Of a DNA stretch of 64,000 bases, positions 8,658 to 18,192 are shown piece by piece. The notes below the pieces were generated by a model. The model ran no database searches, was not told where the DNA came from, and was given only the letters and a program-made list of their open reading frames with translations. The translations under genes were made by a program, and so were the position numbers. The first letter of the stretch is position 1. Every line of letters starts with the position of its first letter. Source of the DNA: JBFWUW01 sp050247075 (GTDB lineage: Bacteria > Planctomycetota > Planctomycetia > Pirellulales > JBFWUW01); contig JBFWUW010000020.1 of assembly GCA_050247075.1 (NCBI GenBank), positions 1 through 64,000 on the forward strand, read 5' to 3'.

Positions 8658-10058
8658 ATGCTCTCGATTCATGATCGATCGGTGCGGCTCTGCGACGGAA
8701 TATCGCGCCGCGAAGCCTTGCGCGCTGGTGGCCTGTCGGCGCTGGGGCTGTCACTGCCGGGCCTGTTGCAGTCGCGCCAAGCCCAGGCCGACTCGGCCGA
8801 CCCCACGTTTGGCAAAGCCAAGAACTGCATCATTTTGTTCATGCTGGGGGGACCAGCCCAGCACGAAACTTGGGATCCCAAGCCACAGGCTCCATTGGAG
8901 GTCCGCGGTGACGTACAGCCCATTGCCACCCGCACGCCAGGGTTGCATGTAGGCGAATGGATGCCGCGGACGGCGGCAATCACCGACAACATCGCCGTAT
9001 TGCGGGCCATGTCTACCTACGACAACGCCCACTCCTCCAGCGGATTTTGGATGCTGACCGGCTATCCGCATTCGCCGCTGAACTTTGAAGGGGGCAAGCC
9101 CGGCCCGCCCAACGACAGGCCTTGCGTGGCTGCCATGATGCGGCATCTGCGGGGCGATGGCGCACTGCCGGGCAGCGTTCGCCTGCCTGAGGAAATCTGG
9201 AACACGGGGCATATTGTCTGGCCGGGCCAAGATGGCGGCTTCTTGGGCCGTTTGGCGGATCCTTGGCTGCTGCATTGCCACCCGCACAAGCCTGACTTTT
9301 CGGTGCCCGAGATGACCCTGCCGGCTGAGATTCCACCGGCCCGGTTTGAGACGCGGCGCTCTTTGTTGGCGGCCGTCAACCGGCAGCTCGACCAGACTGC
9401 GCGGGCAGGCACCGTCGAGCATTGGAACGGTTCCAGCCAGCAAGCCTTTGATCTGCTGGGTTCGGCCCAAGGCCGCGCGGCGTTTGCCTTAGATCAAGAA
9501 CCCGACGAGGTTCGCGAGCGTTACGGACGCAACCGCTTTGGCCAAAGCGTGCTGCTGGCACGCCGCATGATTGAGGCAGGCGTGGGTCTGGTGCAGGTCA
9601 ACTGGACGCGCTGGGAGACCGACAACGACACCAGCCCCGCCTGGGATACGCACGCCAAGAACGCGCACTTGCTCAAAACCAGCCTGATGCCGCCGATGGA
9701 CCTGGCCTATAGCGCCCTGCTAGAAGACCTGAAGCAACGTGGGCTGCTGGACGAAACCTTGGTGGTGTGGATGGGCGAATTTGGCCGGTCCCCCAAGATC
9801 AATGGGGCGGCGGGCCGCGACCATTGGGGACCGGTGTTCTCCGTGGCGCTGGCCGGCGGAGGCATCCGCGGGGGCATGGTACATGGCTCTTCCGACGCCT
9901 TGGGAGGCCACCCGCGCGAGGGCAAAGTGCAGCCGGGCGACCTGTCAGCGACGATCTTTCACCTGCTGGGGCACCATCCCCAGCACGAGATTCACGACAT
10001 GCTGGGGCGTCCGTTCGCGCTCAGCCGAGGCGAGCCGATACGAGCGATTATGGCATAG
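8658..10058 (+). CDS. DUF1501 domain protein, secreted
   Basis: A 466-residue DUF1501 protein from ATG 8658 (an in-frame GTG lies at 8649). The signal region has a twin arginine (SRREALRAGGLSALGLSLPGL), suggesting Tat export, and probably ends after RQAQA. Family motifs are IILFMLGGPAQHETWDPKP, STYDNAHSSSGFWMLTG, the GVGLVQVNWTR segment, EDLKQRGLLDETLVVWMGEFGRSP, GRDHW and GGGIRGGMVHG. It belongs to the same family as the product of 1103-2569 but is not a close copy. No DUF1549/DUF1553 partner is adjacent. It converges on the next gene with 23 bases between stops. Confidence 0.92.
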   Translation: MLSIHDRSVRLCDGISRREALRAGGLSALGLSLPGLLQSRQAQADSADPTFGKAKNCIILFMLGGPAQHETWDPKPQAPLEVRGDVQPIATRTPGLHVGEWMPRTAAITDNIAVLRAMSTYDNAHSSSGFWMLTGYPHSPLNFEGGKPGPPNDRPCVAAMMRHLRGDGALPGSVRLPEEIWNTGHIVWPGQDGGFLGRLADPWLLHCHPHKPDFSVPEMTLPAEIPPARFETRRSLLAAVNRQLDQTARAGTVEHWNGSSQQAFDLLGSAQGRAAFALDQEPDEVRERYGRNRFGQSVLLARRMIEAGVGLVQVNWTRWETDNDTSPAWDTHAKNAHLLKTSLMPPMDLAYSALLEDLKQRGLLDETLVVWMGEFGRSPKINGAAGRDHWGPVFSVALAGGGIRGGMVHGSSDALGGHPREGKVQPGDLSATIFHLLGHHPQHEIHDMLGRPFALSRGEPIRAIMA

Positions 10059-10081
10059 CCGTAGCCGCGCGGATTACAACT

Positions 10082-11938
10082 CTACTCCTCGAAATCGTCA
10101 TCCGTGCTGTTGGTGCGGTAGAGGGGCAAGTGGCGGTAGTAGACTTCCAAGGTCATGGTGGCCAGGGCGGTGCAGTAGAGACGGCCCCCCAATTCCGAAC
10201 CGTGATCGCCAGCCAGGAACCAACTGCCGTTCTTGTGGCCATCCTTGCTTTGTTCGTTCACCAAGAAATCGCGCATCTTTTCGTTCCAGCGAACCCAGTG
10301 CTCGCCTTCGTAGTGGTGCATGACCTGGGTGGCGTAGTAGTTGTAATACATGTTGCCTTGGCCAGGCCCCATGCTGGGACCAATTCCGCTCAAGAATTCC
10401 ACGCCTTTTTGCAGGGCCGGGTTGTCTTTCTTCCAGCCCAGGTACATGCGGCTTAGCAGGCCGATGGCCGTCGTCGCCTGGCCTGCTCCTGGCGTCGCGT
10501 AGCCATAGGTTGCGCCGTCGTTGGCCTGCACGGAGTTAAGGAACCGGACGGCGTTCTTGATGGTGGCTTCCGGCACGGCCAGATAGCCCATGTGGCCGCT
10601 CTTGAGGGCCATAAGCTGCCAACCCATGCCCGACGTATCACTGCCGGTACCCGGCGTGTACTGCCAGCCGCCCAGTTGCTTGTCTTGGGCCTGCACGGTG
10701 AAATTGATGGCCGCCTGGGCGGGTTGCAATAGCTGCTTGTCTTGCGTCATGGCGTACGATTCGCACAAGGCGATGGCCGCCACGCCGTGCGAGTACAGGC
10801 TGCCCCCCGACTCGTACATGCTGCCACCCTTCATGTTGTTGACCAAAAAGGCCACACCGCGGCGGACGGTGTCTTTGTGTTTGCCTTCCTTGTGGGTCTG
10901 GCCAGCTCCCAAAAAGGGCAACAGACCAAAACCGGTGGCGGCAAAACGGGCTTCTTTCATCGTCCCCGGATGGTCGCAGCGCTTGCCGCACTTGGGGCTT
11001 AATCGATGGTCAAAACTCCAACTACCGTCTGGATTTTGATGCTTGGCCAACCAGTCCAAGGCGCGGGCTACGGCTTCTTCGCTACCGGCACTGCCGCCAC
11101 CCTGCGCCACGGCGGCCTTGCGGGCGGCCGTGCTGCCACGCTGGCTGAGATCTCCCTTGGCCGAACTGCCGGCCGAGCTCATCATGCTTTCCACCAGGGC
11201 CCCCACATCACCCAGGTCGGCCAACTCGGTGGCAGCGGACAACGTAGGAACGGGGTCTTCGACCATTTCCACCGCCGAAACCTCGACGTTGGTGGTCGGC
11301 ATCACATCGGACATGGGGGCGTCTTCAAACTTGACTTCGTCCAGCGGTTCCTCGGTGTCAAGTTCTTCGACCTCGTCGCCAGGGCTGGAATCGACAATCA
11401 GGTCGTCCATGCCGTCGGGGCGTTTTTCATTGACGGTCAGCATCGCCAACACAACCAAGATGACCACATGCAGGATCATGCTGGCCATCCAGCTAGGCGT
11501 GGCGCGGTACAAGCCGTGGATAGCGGCCATGAATCCACCGCCCGCTTCTTCTTCTTCCGCATCGTCGATAGGCAAGGCACCCTTGGGGGGCATGGCGGCC
11601 TTAGCGCCCGGCACGGGGGGCAACTTGGCACCTGGTACCGGCGGGGCACCTTTTACCCCTGGCACCGGTGGTGCTTTCGCGGCGGGTGCCGCAGCCTTGG
11701 CGGCGGCCACGCCCGGGGGAATCTTGGCGGCCGGCGGAACATTGGCAGCGGGCGGAGCCTTAGCTGCGGGTGGAACCTTGGCAGCCGGCGGAACCTTGGC
11801 GGCTGGCGGTTTGCCGGCGGGCACAACCGGTTTGGCGGCCGCTGCCGCCGGCTTGGCCACGGGCGCGGCAGCCTTACCTGTCGAGGCAGGTTGAACGGGC
11901 TTAGGATTGCCTGCCTTGGTTGGCTTTTGATCCGCCAT
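10082..11938 (-). CDS. Membrane-anchored protein with squalene-cyclase-like (prenyltransferase) repeats
   Basis: About 618 residues from the ATG at 11938 (MADQKPTKAG). The first 150 or so residues are low-complexity Ala/Pro/Lys repeats (PPAAKVPPAAK type). A single membrane segment follows (PSWMASMILHVVILVVLAMLTV), then an acidic stretch and a C-terminal alpha/alpha-toroid region with prenyltransferase/squalene-oxidase repeats, such as VARALDWLAKHQNPDGSWSFDH, RRGVAFLVNNMK and NAVRFLNSVQANDG. The QNPDGSW repeat motif is typical, but no DxDD cyclase motif was found, so the domain may be a scaffold or binding module rather than an enzyme. Such proteins are common in planctomycetes and their role is unknown. 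Confidence 0.85.
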   Translation of the reverse strand: MADQKPTKAGNPKPVQPASTGKAAAPVAKPAAAAAKPVVPAGKPPAAKVPPAAKVPPAAKAPPAANVPPAAKIPPGVAAAKAAAPAAKAPPVPGVKGAPPVPGAKLPPVPGAKAAMPPKGALPIDDAEEEEAGGGFMAAIHGLYRATPSWMASMILHVVILVVLAMLTVNEKRPDGMDDLIVDSSPGDEVEELDTEEPLDEVKFEDAPMSDVMPTTNVEVSAVEMVEDPVPTLSAATELADLGDVGALVESMMSSAGSSAKGDLSQRGSTAARKAAVAQGGGSAGSEEAVARALDWLAKHQNPDGSWSFDHRLSPKCGKRCDHPGTMKEARFAATGFGLLPFLGAGQTHKEGKHKDTVRRGVAFLVNNMKGGSMYESGGSLYSHGVAAIALCESYAMTQDKQLLQPAQAAINFTVQAQDKQLGGWQYTPGTGSDTSGMGWQLMALKSGHMGYLAVPEATIKNAVRFLNSVQANDGATYGYATPGAGQATTAIGLLSRMYLGWKKDNPALQKGVEFLSGIGPSMGPGQGNMYYNYYATQVMHHYEGEHWVRWNEKMRDFLVNEQSKDGHKNGSWFLAGDHGSELGGRLYCTALATMTLEVYYRHLPLYRTNSTDDDFEE

Positions 11939-12507
11939 AAGAACACCGCTCTCAAGTATATATGGGGCCAATCCGAAATTATTGAGCCGAAATAACGCAA
12001 TACCAAGCAAACCACGCAGCCCGCGCCACCAGCCATTGGACCGACCGAAATATATCTTTTAATTTCTTTCTCTCGCCGAACCCTCTGCCGGTGGGGTCAA
12101 AGGTTCGTAGAGAAGCATCTTTTCGGTCGTTCTTGGACGGGGATGCTAGCCGTTAAACAAGGCGATCAGGCCGCCTCTTCAAGACTGCCGAGGGCGCGGC
12201 AATATTCGCCTCAGATTAGCTGTTTTTCCGCCAACTGCAAACAACTTCTCTCACTTATTTTACGTATCGTCCGGGCAGATAGCAATTCGGAACCCGCCCG
12301 CGGAGGAAACGCTGTCCCCGGCTGCCCAAGAGGAACTCGCAGCCAAGACACGAGAATATTCCCCCCGGCGGCCAAATTATGGGGAAAGTCAAAAGGAAAA
12401 AGGATGAAAACGAGCCTGGCTGGCCCTGCCACCCGCCGTTTTCACCACGGCGGATTGCCGCAAGCTGACGGCAGACCGCTTCTCCGCTGACAGCTATTCC
12501 GCTTTGC
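11939..12507. other. Intergenic region of about 570 bases without a convincing gene
   Basis: This stretch separates two minus-strand genes. It is visibly richer in A and T than its surroundings near 12050-12080 and 12200-12270, as expected for the promoter region of the gene starting at 11938, but no clear -35/-10 pair could be fixed. Its left part includes a short dispersed repeat (12464-12494). A GC hairpin, CCGCCG and CGGCGG separated by nine bases at about 12434-12454, lies downstream of the M50 gene and could end its transcript; it has no T-tract. Confidence 0.5.
12464..12494. repeat. Short dispersed repeat with GCTGACGGC and CTTCTCCGCTGA blocks (copy 2)
   Basis: Second copy of the element at 8459-8485: GCTGACGGC, a variable AGACC, then GCTTCTCCGCTGA followed by CAGC. 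It sits 14 bases downstream of the stop of the M50/HlyD gene. Confidence 0.45.
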
Positions 12508-14688
12508 CTATGCGGCAGCCGAACGCATGCGTTCGCGGACCCATTGCGACAGGGCTTGAAATAGGTGTTGGCCGATCGACTCGTGGCAGGGGCGGTAGCG
12601 GATGCTGGCCAACTGCCCGCTGTGCAGTTGCCGGCTGTCCGCGGCAGCCAGCGGAATGATGGCGGCGAAATGCGGCACCAGCAGTTCATAGGCATCGGCC
12701 GCTGGCTGGTCCGGTTGGCGGGCCGCAGGGCGAACGGGCAATGGCCCGCCGTGCGAGGCAATCAGTGCCGAGTGCGTGGGGACCACGGAGGCCCGCGGAG
12801 TGACCGAGGCGACCTGCCCCAACCAGACCGGATAGCGCGGAACATCGATTTGAACCGGCTGGCCGGCGTGCCGGGTAAAGGCTTCCATGTCGTCTTGTGC
12901 CAGGGCCACGCGCAGCTCTTTTTTCGTTTCGTCTCCTAGTACCAGGACCTCGTCACCGCGTTTCAAGTAGGTATCGGCCATCGCGGCTAGTCCGCGGCGG
13001 ACCACACTGCCGGCGTGCGGAGCGCGGATCAAGAGCTGTTCTAACTGGTCGCGTTTCTCCGCCATTTGGGTCAACAGCGACTCGCGGGCCTGGGCCTCTG
13101 CCTGTTCCAGGGCGAGTTCTTTTTTTTGTTCGTGCCGCTGCCCTCGAAGTACCGACTGGCGGAGCCGCAATTCCAGGCTAGCCAGTTCGCAGGCCAGTTC
13201 CTTGTTCTCCAACACAACTAGTAATTGTCCCGGTTGCACCTGTTGCCCGCTACGCACCAGGATCTTGCGGACGAACCCAGCGCTAGCGGCGCGGAGTATG
13301 GTGTGGGGCGAATACTCCACGACAGCCGGCGCGGTGCGCACGCCTGGCCAAGGGACAAAGCACAGCACTAGCACGGCGCAGGCCGCGGTGGTTCCCACCG
13401 TCGCGGCAAACCGCTTCCACGATGGATGTTCGCCCCGCTTGCCTACCGCCAGGTAACGGGCGAACGCGACAGCGGGCAACCCCAGCCAGGCCACGCCCGC
13501 CACGGCCGCCAGCACGACGCCGGCACCGTGAAACATCGCAACAGCGGTAACGGCCAGGCCGGCGCTCACCAGCACCCGCCACACGCAGGCCAACAGGCCG
13601 TACAGGCGAATCAGCCCGGCATCGCGGCGCGACCAGTTGGGCAGCGACGCCGGAACGGCCAGCAGGTAGCGTTTGGCCCAGTATCGTAGATAATGCTGCC
13701 CGTTGGCGTACAAGTTGGGCAACGCCAGTCCTTCGGACAAGATGTAGTATCCATCGAACTTCATCAGCGGATTGGCGTTGAACAGTAGCGTACTCAGGCT
13801 GGCCATAAAGACCGCATTGAAGCAGAGATTGCCTAGCCAGACAGACGAGGTCTTGCTCCACACCAAGGCGGCAACGGCGGCCAGGCCCAGTTCCCAATAC
13901 ATGCCGGCCGCGGCCACATGCATCCGTTCGCGCCGGCGGCGAAACCGCCAGCTTGAAGTCACATCGACATACGCCAACGGTGCCAGGAAAATGAACAGCA
14001 GGCCGGTCTCGCGAACAGTGCCACCGTAACGCCGGCAGGCGACTCCGTGCGATGTCTCGTGAACGATCTTGAGGACGATCCAGCAAGCCGCCAGCCACAG
14101 CCAATTATGGGGAGCAAACACGCCCCGCGACGAAGCCGCGAACCGTTCCCAATCTGACAGTACCACATACCCGCCAGACGCGGCCAGTGCCACCCAGACG
14201 GCAAATGCCGCCGGCGAGTGCAGCCAACCTAGCCAGCCGGCCAGTTTCTCAAAAAGTTTGTCGGGCCGGCCCAGCGGCAGGCGAAAGGCCAGCGGATTCC
14301 ACTGCGCCAGCGCCTTGCGGTCCGCGCTGGTTTGTGCCGCCCGCGCCAGCCGCGCTCCGCGGGAAGATGCATCGGTGTGCGCCAGATCCATCTCCACCAG
14401 CCAGCGGCACAGGATCGCCGCGTCGTTTTCCGTCAGGCGATGGTGCGGCAGCACGCTGGAGAGCAACGAAAGGGCATCGTGAATGGTCGTCGTGCCATCC
14501 AACAGCGAGATGAACGAATACTCCACCAGGCCCAGGCGGAAGAACCGCGAGTTCAGCGCATCCTCGACCATGTAATACGGCTCGCCCACGGCCGACTGCG
14601 GCGTAAAGGCCAGGTCGCCGCGCAGTCGCAGCCGGGCCAGGCCCAACTCGCGCACCGAGTTGTCGGGTTCCGCCGTGATAGGGTCCAT
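12508..14688 (-). CDS. Site-2-protease-like (M50) membrane protein fused to a HlyD-type biotinyl-lipoyl domain
   Basis: About 726 residues from ATG 14688, five bases after the stop of the upstream gene. Domain order: an N-terminal segment resembling a PqqD-like winged helix (about 20-110, with EYSFISLLDGTTTIHDALSLL), a multi-spanning membrane domain, then a C-terminal periplasmic HlyD-like part with a lipoyl segment (AASAGFVRKILVRSGQQVQPGQLLVVL) and a Glu/Gln-rich coiled coil. The membrane domain has an intact metalloprotease site: HETSH at residues 210-214 (HExxH), and NPLMKFDG at 306-313, matching the second M50 motif with its zinc-binding Asp. It should be a zinc intramembrane protease linked to a membrane-fusion arm. 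Third gene of an operon with 14694-16559 and 16591-17433. Substrate unknown. Confidence 0.87.
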   Translation of the reverse strand: MDPITAEPDNSVRELGLARLRLRGDLAFTPQSAVGEPYYMVEDALNSRFFRLGLVEYSFISLLDGTTTIHDALSLLSSVLPHHRLTENDAAILCRWLVEMDLAHTDASSRGARLARAAQTSADRKALAQWNPLAFRLPLGRPDKLFEKLAGWLGWLHSPAAFAVWVALAASGGYVVLSDWERFAASSRGVFAPHNWLWLAACWIVLKIVHETSHGVACRRYGGTVRETGLLFIFLAPLAYVDVTSSWRFRRRRERMHVAAAGMYWELGLAAVAALVWSKTSSVWLGNLCFNAVFMASLSTLLFNANPLMKFDGYYILSEGLALPNLYANGQHYLRYWAKRYLLAVPASLPNWSRRDAGLIRLYGLLACVWRVLVSAGLAVTAVAMFHGAGVVLAAVAGVAWLGLPAVAFARYLAVGKRGEHPSWKRFAATVGTTAACAVLVLCFVPWPGVRTAPAVVEYSPHTILRAASAGFVRKILVRSGQQVQPGQLLVVLENKELACELASLELRLRQSVLRGQRHEQKKELALEQAEAQARESLLTQMAEKRDQLEQLLIRAPHAGSVVRRGLAAMADTYLKRGDEVLVLGDETKKELRVALAQDDMEAFTRHAGQPVQIDVPRYPVWLGQVASVTPRASVVPTHSALIASHGGPLPVRPAARQPDQPAADAYELLVPHFAAIIPLAAADSRQLHSGQLASIRYRPCHESIGQHLFQALSQWVRERMRSAAA

Positions 14689-14693
14689 GCAAG

Positions 14694-16559
14694 TTACCAA
14701 CGCAGAGTCTTGGTGACGAATTCCCACGGGCGATGGAACAGAATCCAGGCAATTGCCCGTCGGTCGGTCTCAACAATCGCGCGGCCTTTCATGCCGGGCG
14801 AGAGGCGGCCCGCGGCGTTATCCAGTTCGGTCTCGGCCACGAAGATGTTCGCTTCGTCGCGAATCTCCGAGCGCGGGTGGACCTTGGCCAGCGTGGCTTG
14901 CCACTCGTCTTGCGGAAAGGCATCCAGCCGCACGGACAGCGGCTGGCCAGCGCGGGCGAAGGCGACATCGGCATCGGGAATGGCGACTTCCACGACCATC
15001 TGTTCCAGCGGGGCAATCTCGAACAAGGTCTGCCCTAAGGTCAGCGGTGCACCCTGGGCACGGTCGAGATCGCCCGACACCACTATGCCGGCGACCGGGC
15101 TCTTGATCTCCAGGTTCTCGGCCCGATGATCCAGCAGTTTCAGTTCCAGCCCCAAGCGTTCGACTTCCAAGGCGGCAATTTGCATGTCGGCGTAGTTGTG
15201 GCCAGCTTGGGCGGCGTCGCGTTTCTTGGCGGCCTGGCTTTGGTCGGCAGCCAGGCTGGCCCGTTTCCAACGAATCTCTTGGCCGTCCATCCGCGCCAAC
15301 AGGGTGCCCGCCGCCACGATATCGCCCGGCTTGGCCAGCGATTTATCTAGCGTCCCTTCAAATGGGGCGGCGATAAACCGCCTGGTGACGGGCTCGATCT
15401 GGCAATCGCAATGCAGGCGGTAAGGCAGGGGAATGGCCATACCAGCAGCCAGCAACACGGCAGCGGCCAGTGCCGCCTTGGCTTTCCAGGTGCGCCAACC
15501 GCGGGTAACCGTGCGGCCGGCGCGCGTCAGTCGGCCCCCCTCCATGCGGCGGGCGGCTTCGAGCGCGCGGGCGATCGGCTGGCGGGCGGCGGGCAAGAAC
15601 CGCTGAAGTCGTGGCGTATGTTCGGCTGCATCGTGAAACAGCAGCAGCGCGCCGATCGCCTGGCCCGCGGCATCGTACAGCGGCGTGCTGGATACCCCCT
15701 TGGCGTCTTCCAGGGAACAGAGGTGTTTATGCGCCAACGCGCCGTGCCGCGATTGCTCCTCCGCGGCTGGCCAATGCGTGATGTCGTTGCGCAGAATTGT
15801 TTCGTCGAAGGCCGCCTCGATGGCCAGCGTGGTGCGCGAGCGCGGGTCGAACTGTGCCATGCCCGACAGGGCCATCAGGCGGCAGTGGCCTTTGCTTCCC
15901 GGCCGCAGCCCCACGGCCACGCGTTGGCATTTCAGATGCGTTTGCAGTTCGGCCGCCAGCGCAAAGCAGGCCGCGCGCAGATCGGGCGCGGTGGAGAGCT
16001 TGCCCACCAACTCCACCATCGCCGCGGAGGCAGCCGCTTCGTGGTCGGTTTCACGCGTGGCCGCCAACACATGCCATAATACCAGGTGGTCGGCGGCAAT
16101 CTGTGCCAACATCACCGCCGGTTGAACGGGCTGGTCGCCGCCGAAAACAAATCCGACCGCATCGGGGTCACTACCTTGCAGAGCCACCGGTGCCGCAATG
16201 ACCGTTTGTGGAGGCAGCGTCTGCCGCCGGACCTCTAGAGCCCCTTGGCGGCAAGCGGTCTGGCAAGCACTCGCCACCAGACGGGCCAGACGGGGCGTGG
16301 CCTCGTTCTGGTTGGGTGGAAACAACTGCATGGCTTCCGTCAGCTCGCCCTGGGCATTTCGTCCCAGGTAGAACATGGCCACGGGCGGCAGGCACGGCAC
16401 GATCAGTTCGGCCAGGCCGGCCAGCAGTTCCCGCCGCGAGGCCGCCGCGGAGACCTTACGCAGCAGTTCGCCATGCAACCGGCGCAGCGGCTCCAGCCCA
16501 GCGCCCAATAGCGGCTGGCCCGGCTCTGTCTGTTGCCGTTCGAGGGTGGCGGTTGTCAT
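14694..16559 (-). CDS. GAF domain plus HlyD-type membrane-fusion protein
   Basis: About 621 residues from ATG 16559 (MTTATLERQQ); the longer open frame would overlap the upstream gene. The N-terminal half is cytoplasmic and contains GAF-like sequence (about residues 125-330, including the block LRAACFALAAELQTHLKCQ and DAAGQAIGALLLFHD). One membrane segment follows at about 360-380, then a periplasmic HlyD/RND-adaptor part: a lipoyl half-motif (PFEGTLDKSLAKPGDIVAAG), a coiled coil, and the second half (IKSPVAGIVVSGDL), then a beta-barrel region. A sensor domain on the cytoplasmic side of an adaptor is unusual. It lies between an HlyD-like gene and the M50/HlyD gene in one operon. Confidence 0.85.
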   Translation of the reverse strand: MTTATLERQQTEPGQPLLGAGLEPLRRLHGELLRKVSAAASRRELLAGLAELIVPCLPPVAMFYLGRNAQGELTEAMQLFPPNQNEATPRLARLVASACQTACRQGALEVRRQTLPPQTVIAAPVALQGSDPDAVGFVFGGDQPVQPAVMLAQIAADHLVLWHVLAATRETDHEAAASAAMVELVGKLSTAPDLRAACFALAAELQTHLKCQRVAVGLRPGSKGHCRLMALSGMAQFDPRSRTTLAIEAAFDETILRNDITHWPAAEEQSRHGALAHKHLCSLEDAKGVSSTPLYDAAGQAIGALLLFHDAAEHTPRLQRFLPAARQPIARALEAARRMEGGRLTRAGRTVTRGWRTWKAKAALAAAVLLAAGMAIPLPYRLHCDCQIEPVTRRFIAAPFEGTLDKSLAKPGDIVAAGTLLARMDGQEIRWKRASLAADQSQAAKKRDAAQAGHNYADMQIAALEVERLGLELKLLDHRAENLEIKSPVAGIVVSGDLDRAQGAPLTLGQTLFEIAPLEQMVVEVAIPDADVAFARAGQPLSVRLDAFPQDEWQATLAKVHPRSEIRDEANIFVAETELDNAAGRLSPGMKGRAIVETDRRAIAWILFHRPWEFVTKTLRW

Positions 16560-16590
16560 GGTAACGCTGGCTGCGAGAGGAGAATGAAAG

Positions 16591-17433
16591 TTACGGCTGC
16601 AGCTTGCAGCGCTCGCCACTGCGAATGCGGCCCTCGGCATTCTCGATACGAATCTTGACCAGGACGGTGCCGCTTTCGGCGTCGGTCGTGGGAGCGACAA
16701 AATCGACGATGCCAGCGACTTCCTGGCCGTCGCGCGCGACGAGCCGAATCGTGACTTTTTGCCCCTCGGCCAGCATGGGAGACTGGTCGCTGAGGATGGT
16801 GAAATTGGCCATCAGCGGATCGAGCTGCACCAACGTCAACACATCTGGATTGTTGGGTGCCACGAACTCGCCCATCTGCTTGTGCATCTTCGTCACCACG
16901 CCGGCGACGGGTGCCCGCACCGTGCGCCGCTCGTACTGCACCTTGATGCGGTCGTACTCCAGCTTTTTGGTCAGACGGTCCTCACGGGCCGCGCGGACGT
17001 TGGCCTCGGCCACGGCCACTTCCGTCGCCGCCCTGTCCAACTCTTCCTGGCGGGCGTGGCCTTCCGCCCGCAGCGACTCCAGCTTTCGCAGGCGGTCTTG
17101 CCGCAGTTGCTGATCGGCCAAGGCAGCATCGAGCCGCCCCTCGGCCTGCATGCCTTGCTCGGCAATCGCCAGCAGTGTGCGGTGGACATCGCTGTTGAGC
17201 CGTGCCAAAGGTTGGCCTTGTTCGACCTTTTCGCCTTCGCGGACCAACATCTCGTCGATGATGCCCGACTCGTCCGAGGCAATGTTGATGGTGCGGAATG
17301 GTTCGGTGAACCCCTCCAACTCCAATCCGGCGGCCGCCGCGGGGCTGCTTGCCGTCAGGGATATGGCCTGCACGGCCGCGGCCATAATCAGGATGCTGAG
17401 CAAGTTGTGAACGGAATCGACTGCTGTTTTCAT
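16591..17433 (-). CDS. Periplasmic adaptor (HlyD/RND membrane-fusion family) with signal peptide
   Basis: 280 residues from ATG 17433. An N-terminal hydrophobic segment (LLSILIMAAAVQAISLTASSPAAAA) looks like a cleavable signal peptide. A lipoyl domain follows (DESGIIDEMLVREGEKVEQGQPLARL), then a coiled coil of about 90 residues, the second lipoyl half (VRAPVAGVVTKMHKQMGEFV) and a beta-barrel segment. It is shorter than full RND adaptors, lacking much of the membrane-proximal domain. First gene of the block 17433 to 12508; the next start is 31 bases downstream of its stop. No pump gene is adjacent. Confidence 0.88.
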   Translation of the reverse strand: MKTAVDSVHNLLSILIMAAAVQAISLTASSPAAAAGLELEGFTEPFRTINIASDESGIIDEMLVREGEKVEQGQPLARLNSDVHRTLLAIAEQGMQAEGRLDAALADQQLRQDRLRKLESLRAEGHARQEELDRAATEVAVAEANVRAAREDRLTKKLEYDRIKVQYERRTVRAPVAGVVTKMHKQMGEFVAPNNPDVLTLVQLDPLMANFTILSDQSPMLAEGQKVTIRLVARDGQEVAGIVDFVAPTTDAESGTVLVKIRIENAEGRIRSGERCKLQP

Positions 17434-17637
17434 GGCTGTTACCGCTTATTCCTCTGCCTGAGATACATGGCCAAACCAGTCCGCGCGGACACCGATTGCC
17501 CGGCCGGTGCCCGTGAAAACGTAGCTTATGGGCAGCGGCGTGGCGTAAAATCAACCCGAAGGGCAAATCAACGCCATTGCCATGCGCAAATCGCACAACC
17601 ACTACATTCGCGCCAGGCAGAACTGGCCAACGGTTCG

Positions 17638-18120
17638 TCAAGTTCGCTTGTACTTGCAGAGGGCCACGCAGCGCCCGGTGGAATCGAACCGCAGCCAGAC
17701 CGAGTACTCGCGCATCAGCGGTTGATGCAAGCGAAAAGTGCGTTCGATTTCACGGCAATGGGCATCGCCATCGTTCGACGGACCAGTGGATTGGCCGGGC
17801 GGGCCGAACACCAACATCGCCCGCTCCTCGCGGATGCGATACCAGATATCTAGGCCCAGCGTGTTCCAACGAACATCATCGGAACCAAACCAGCCAGGCC
17901 AAACACCGCGCAAATTTCCTTCCATGTCGCGGATATCGGCCTGGGTGTAGCCCACCTCTTGCATCGTTAAGAACAGTCTGGCTGTCCACAACTTCGCCAG
18001 GTCTAACCGCGGGCATGTCTGTCTCTGCCAAGGATTGGCGGCCGGCCGCAACTGTGGACTGTCGTGCGGGGGCACAGCGCTTCCCCAACCGGCTTCGAAG
18101 AACTGATGGGCGCTAATCAT
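17638..18120 (-). CDS. Protein of unknown function (160 residues)
   Basis: Start at ATG 18120 is supported by AAGGGAG seven bases upstream. The product has no signal peptide or membrane segment; it is rich in Trp and Arg, with notable segments DMEGNLRGVWPGWFG, LDIWYRIREERAMLVFG and a Cys near the end (CVALCKYKR). No family recognised. It is 72 bases downstream of the small secreted gene 18193-18462 and probably cotranscribed with it. Confidence 0.65.
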   Translation of the reverse strand: MISAHQFFEAGWGSAVPPHDSPQLRPAANPWQRQTCPRLDLAKLWTARLFLTMQEVGYTQADIRDMEGNLRGVWPGWFGSDDVRWNTLGLDIWYRIREERAMLVFGPPGQSTGPSNDGDAHCREIERTFRLHQPLMREYSVWLRFDSTGRCVALCKYKRT

Positions 18121-18192
18121 GACAAGACTCCCTTGCGAAACAAAGCGGGGGACATTGGAAAACCGTTCAGGAGGGCAAGATTGCTTCATGCC

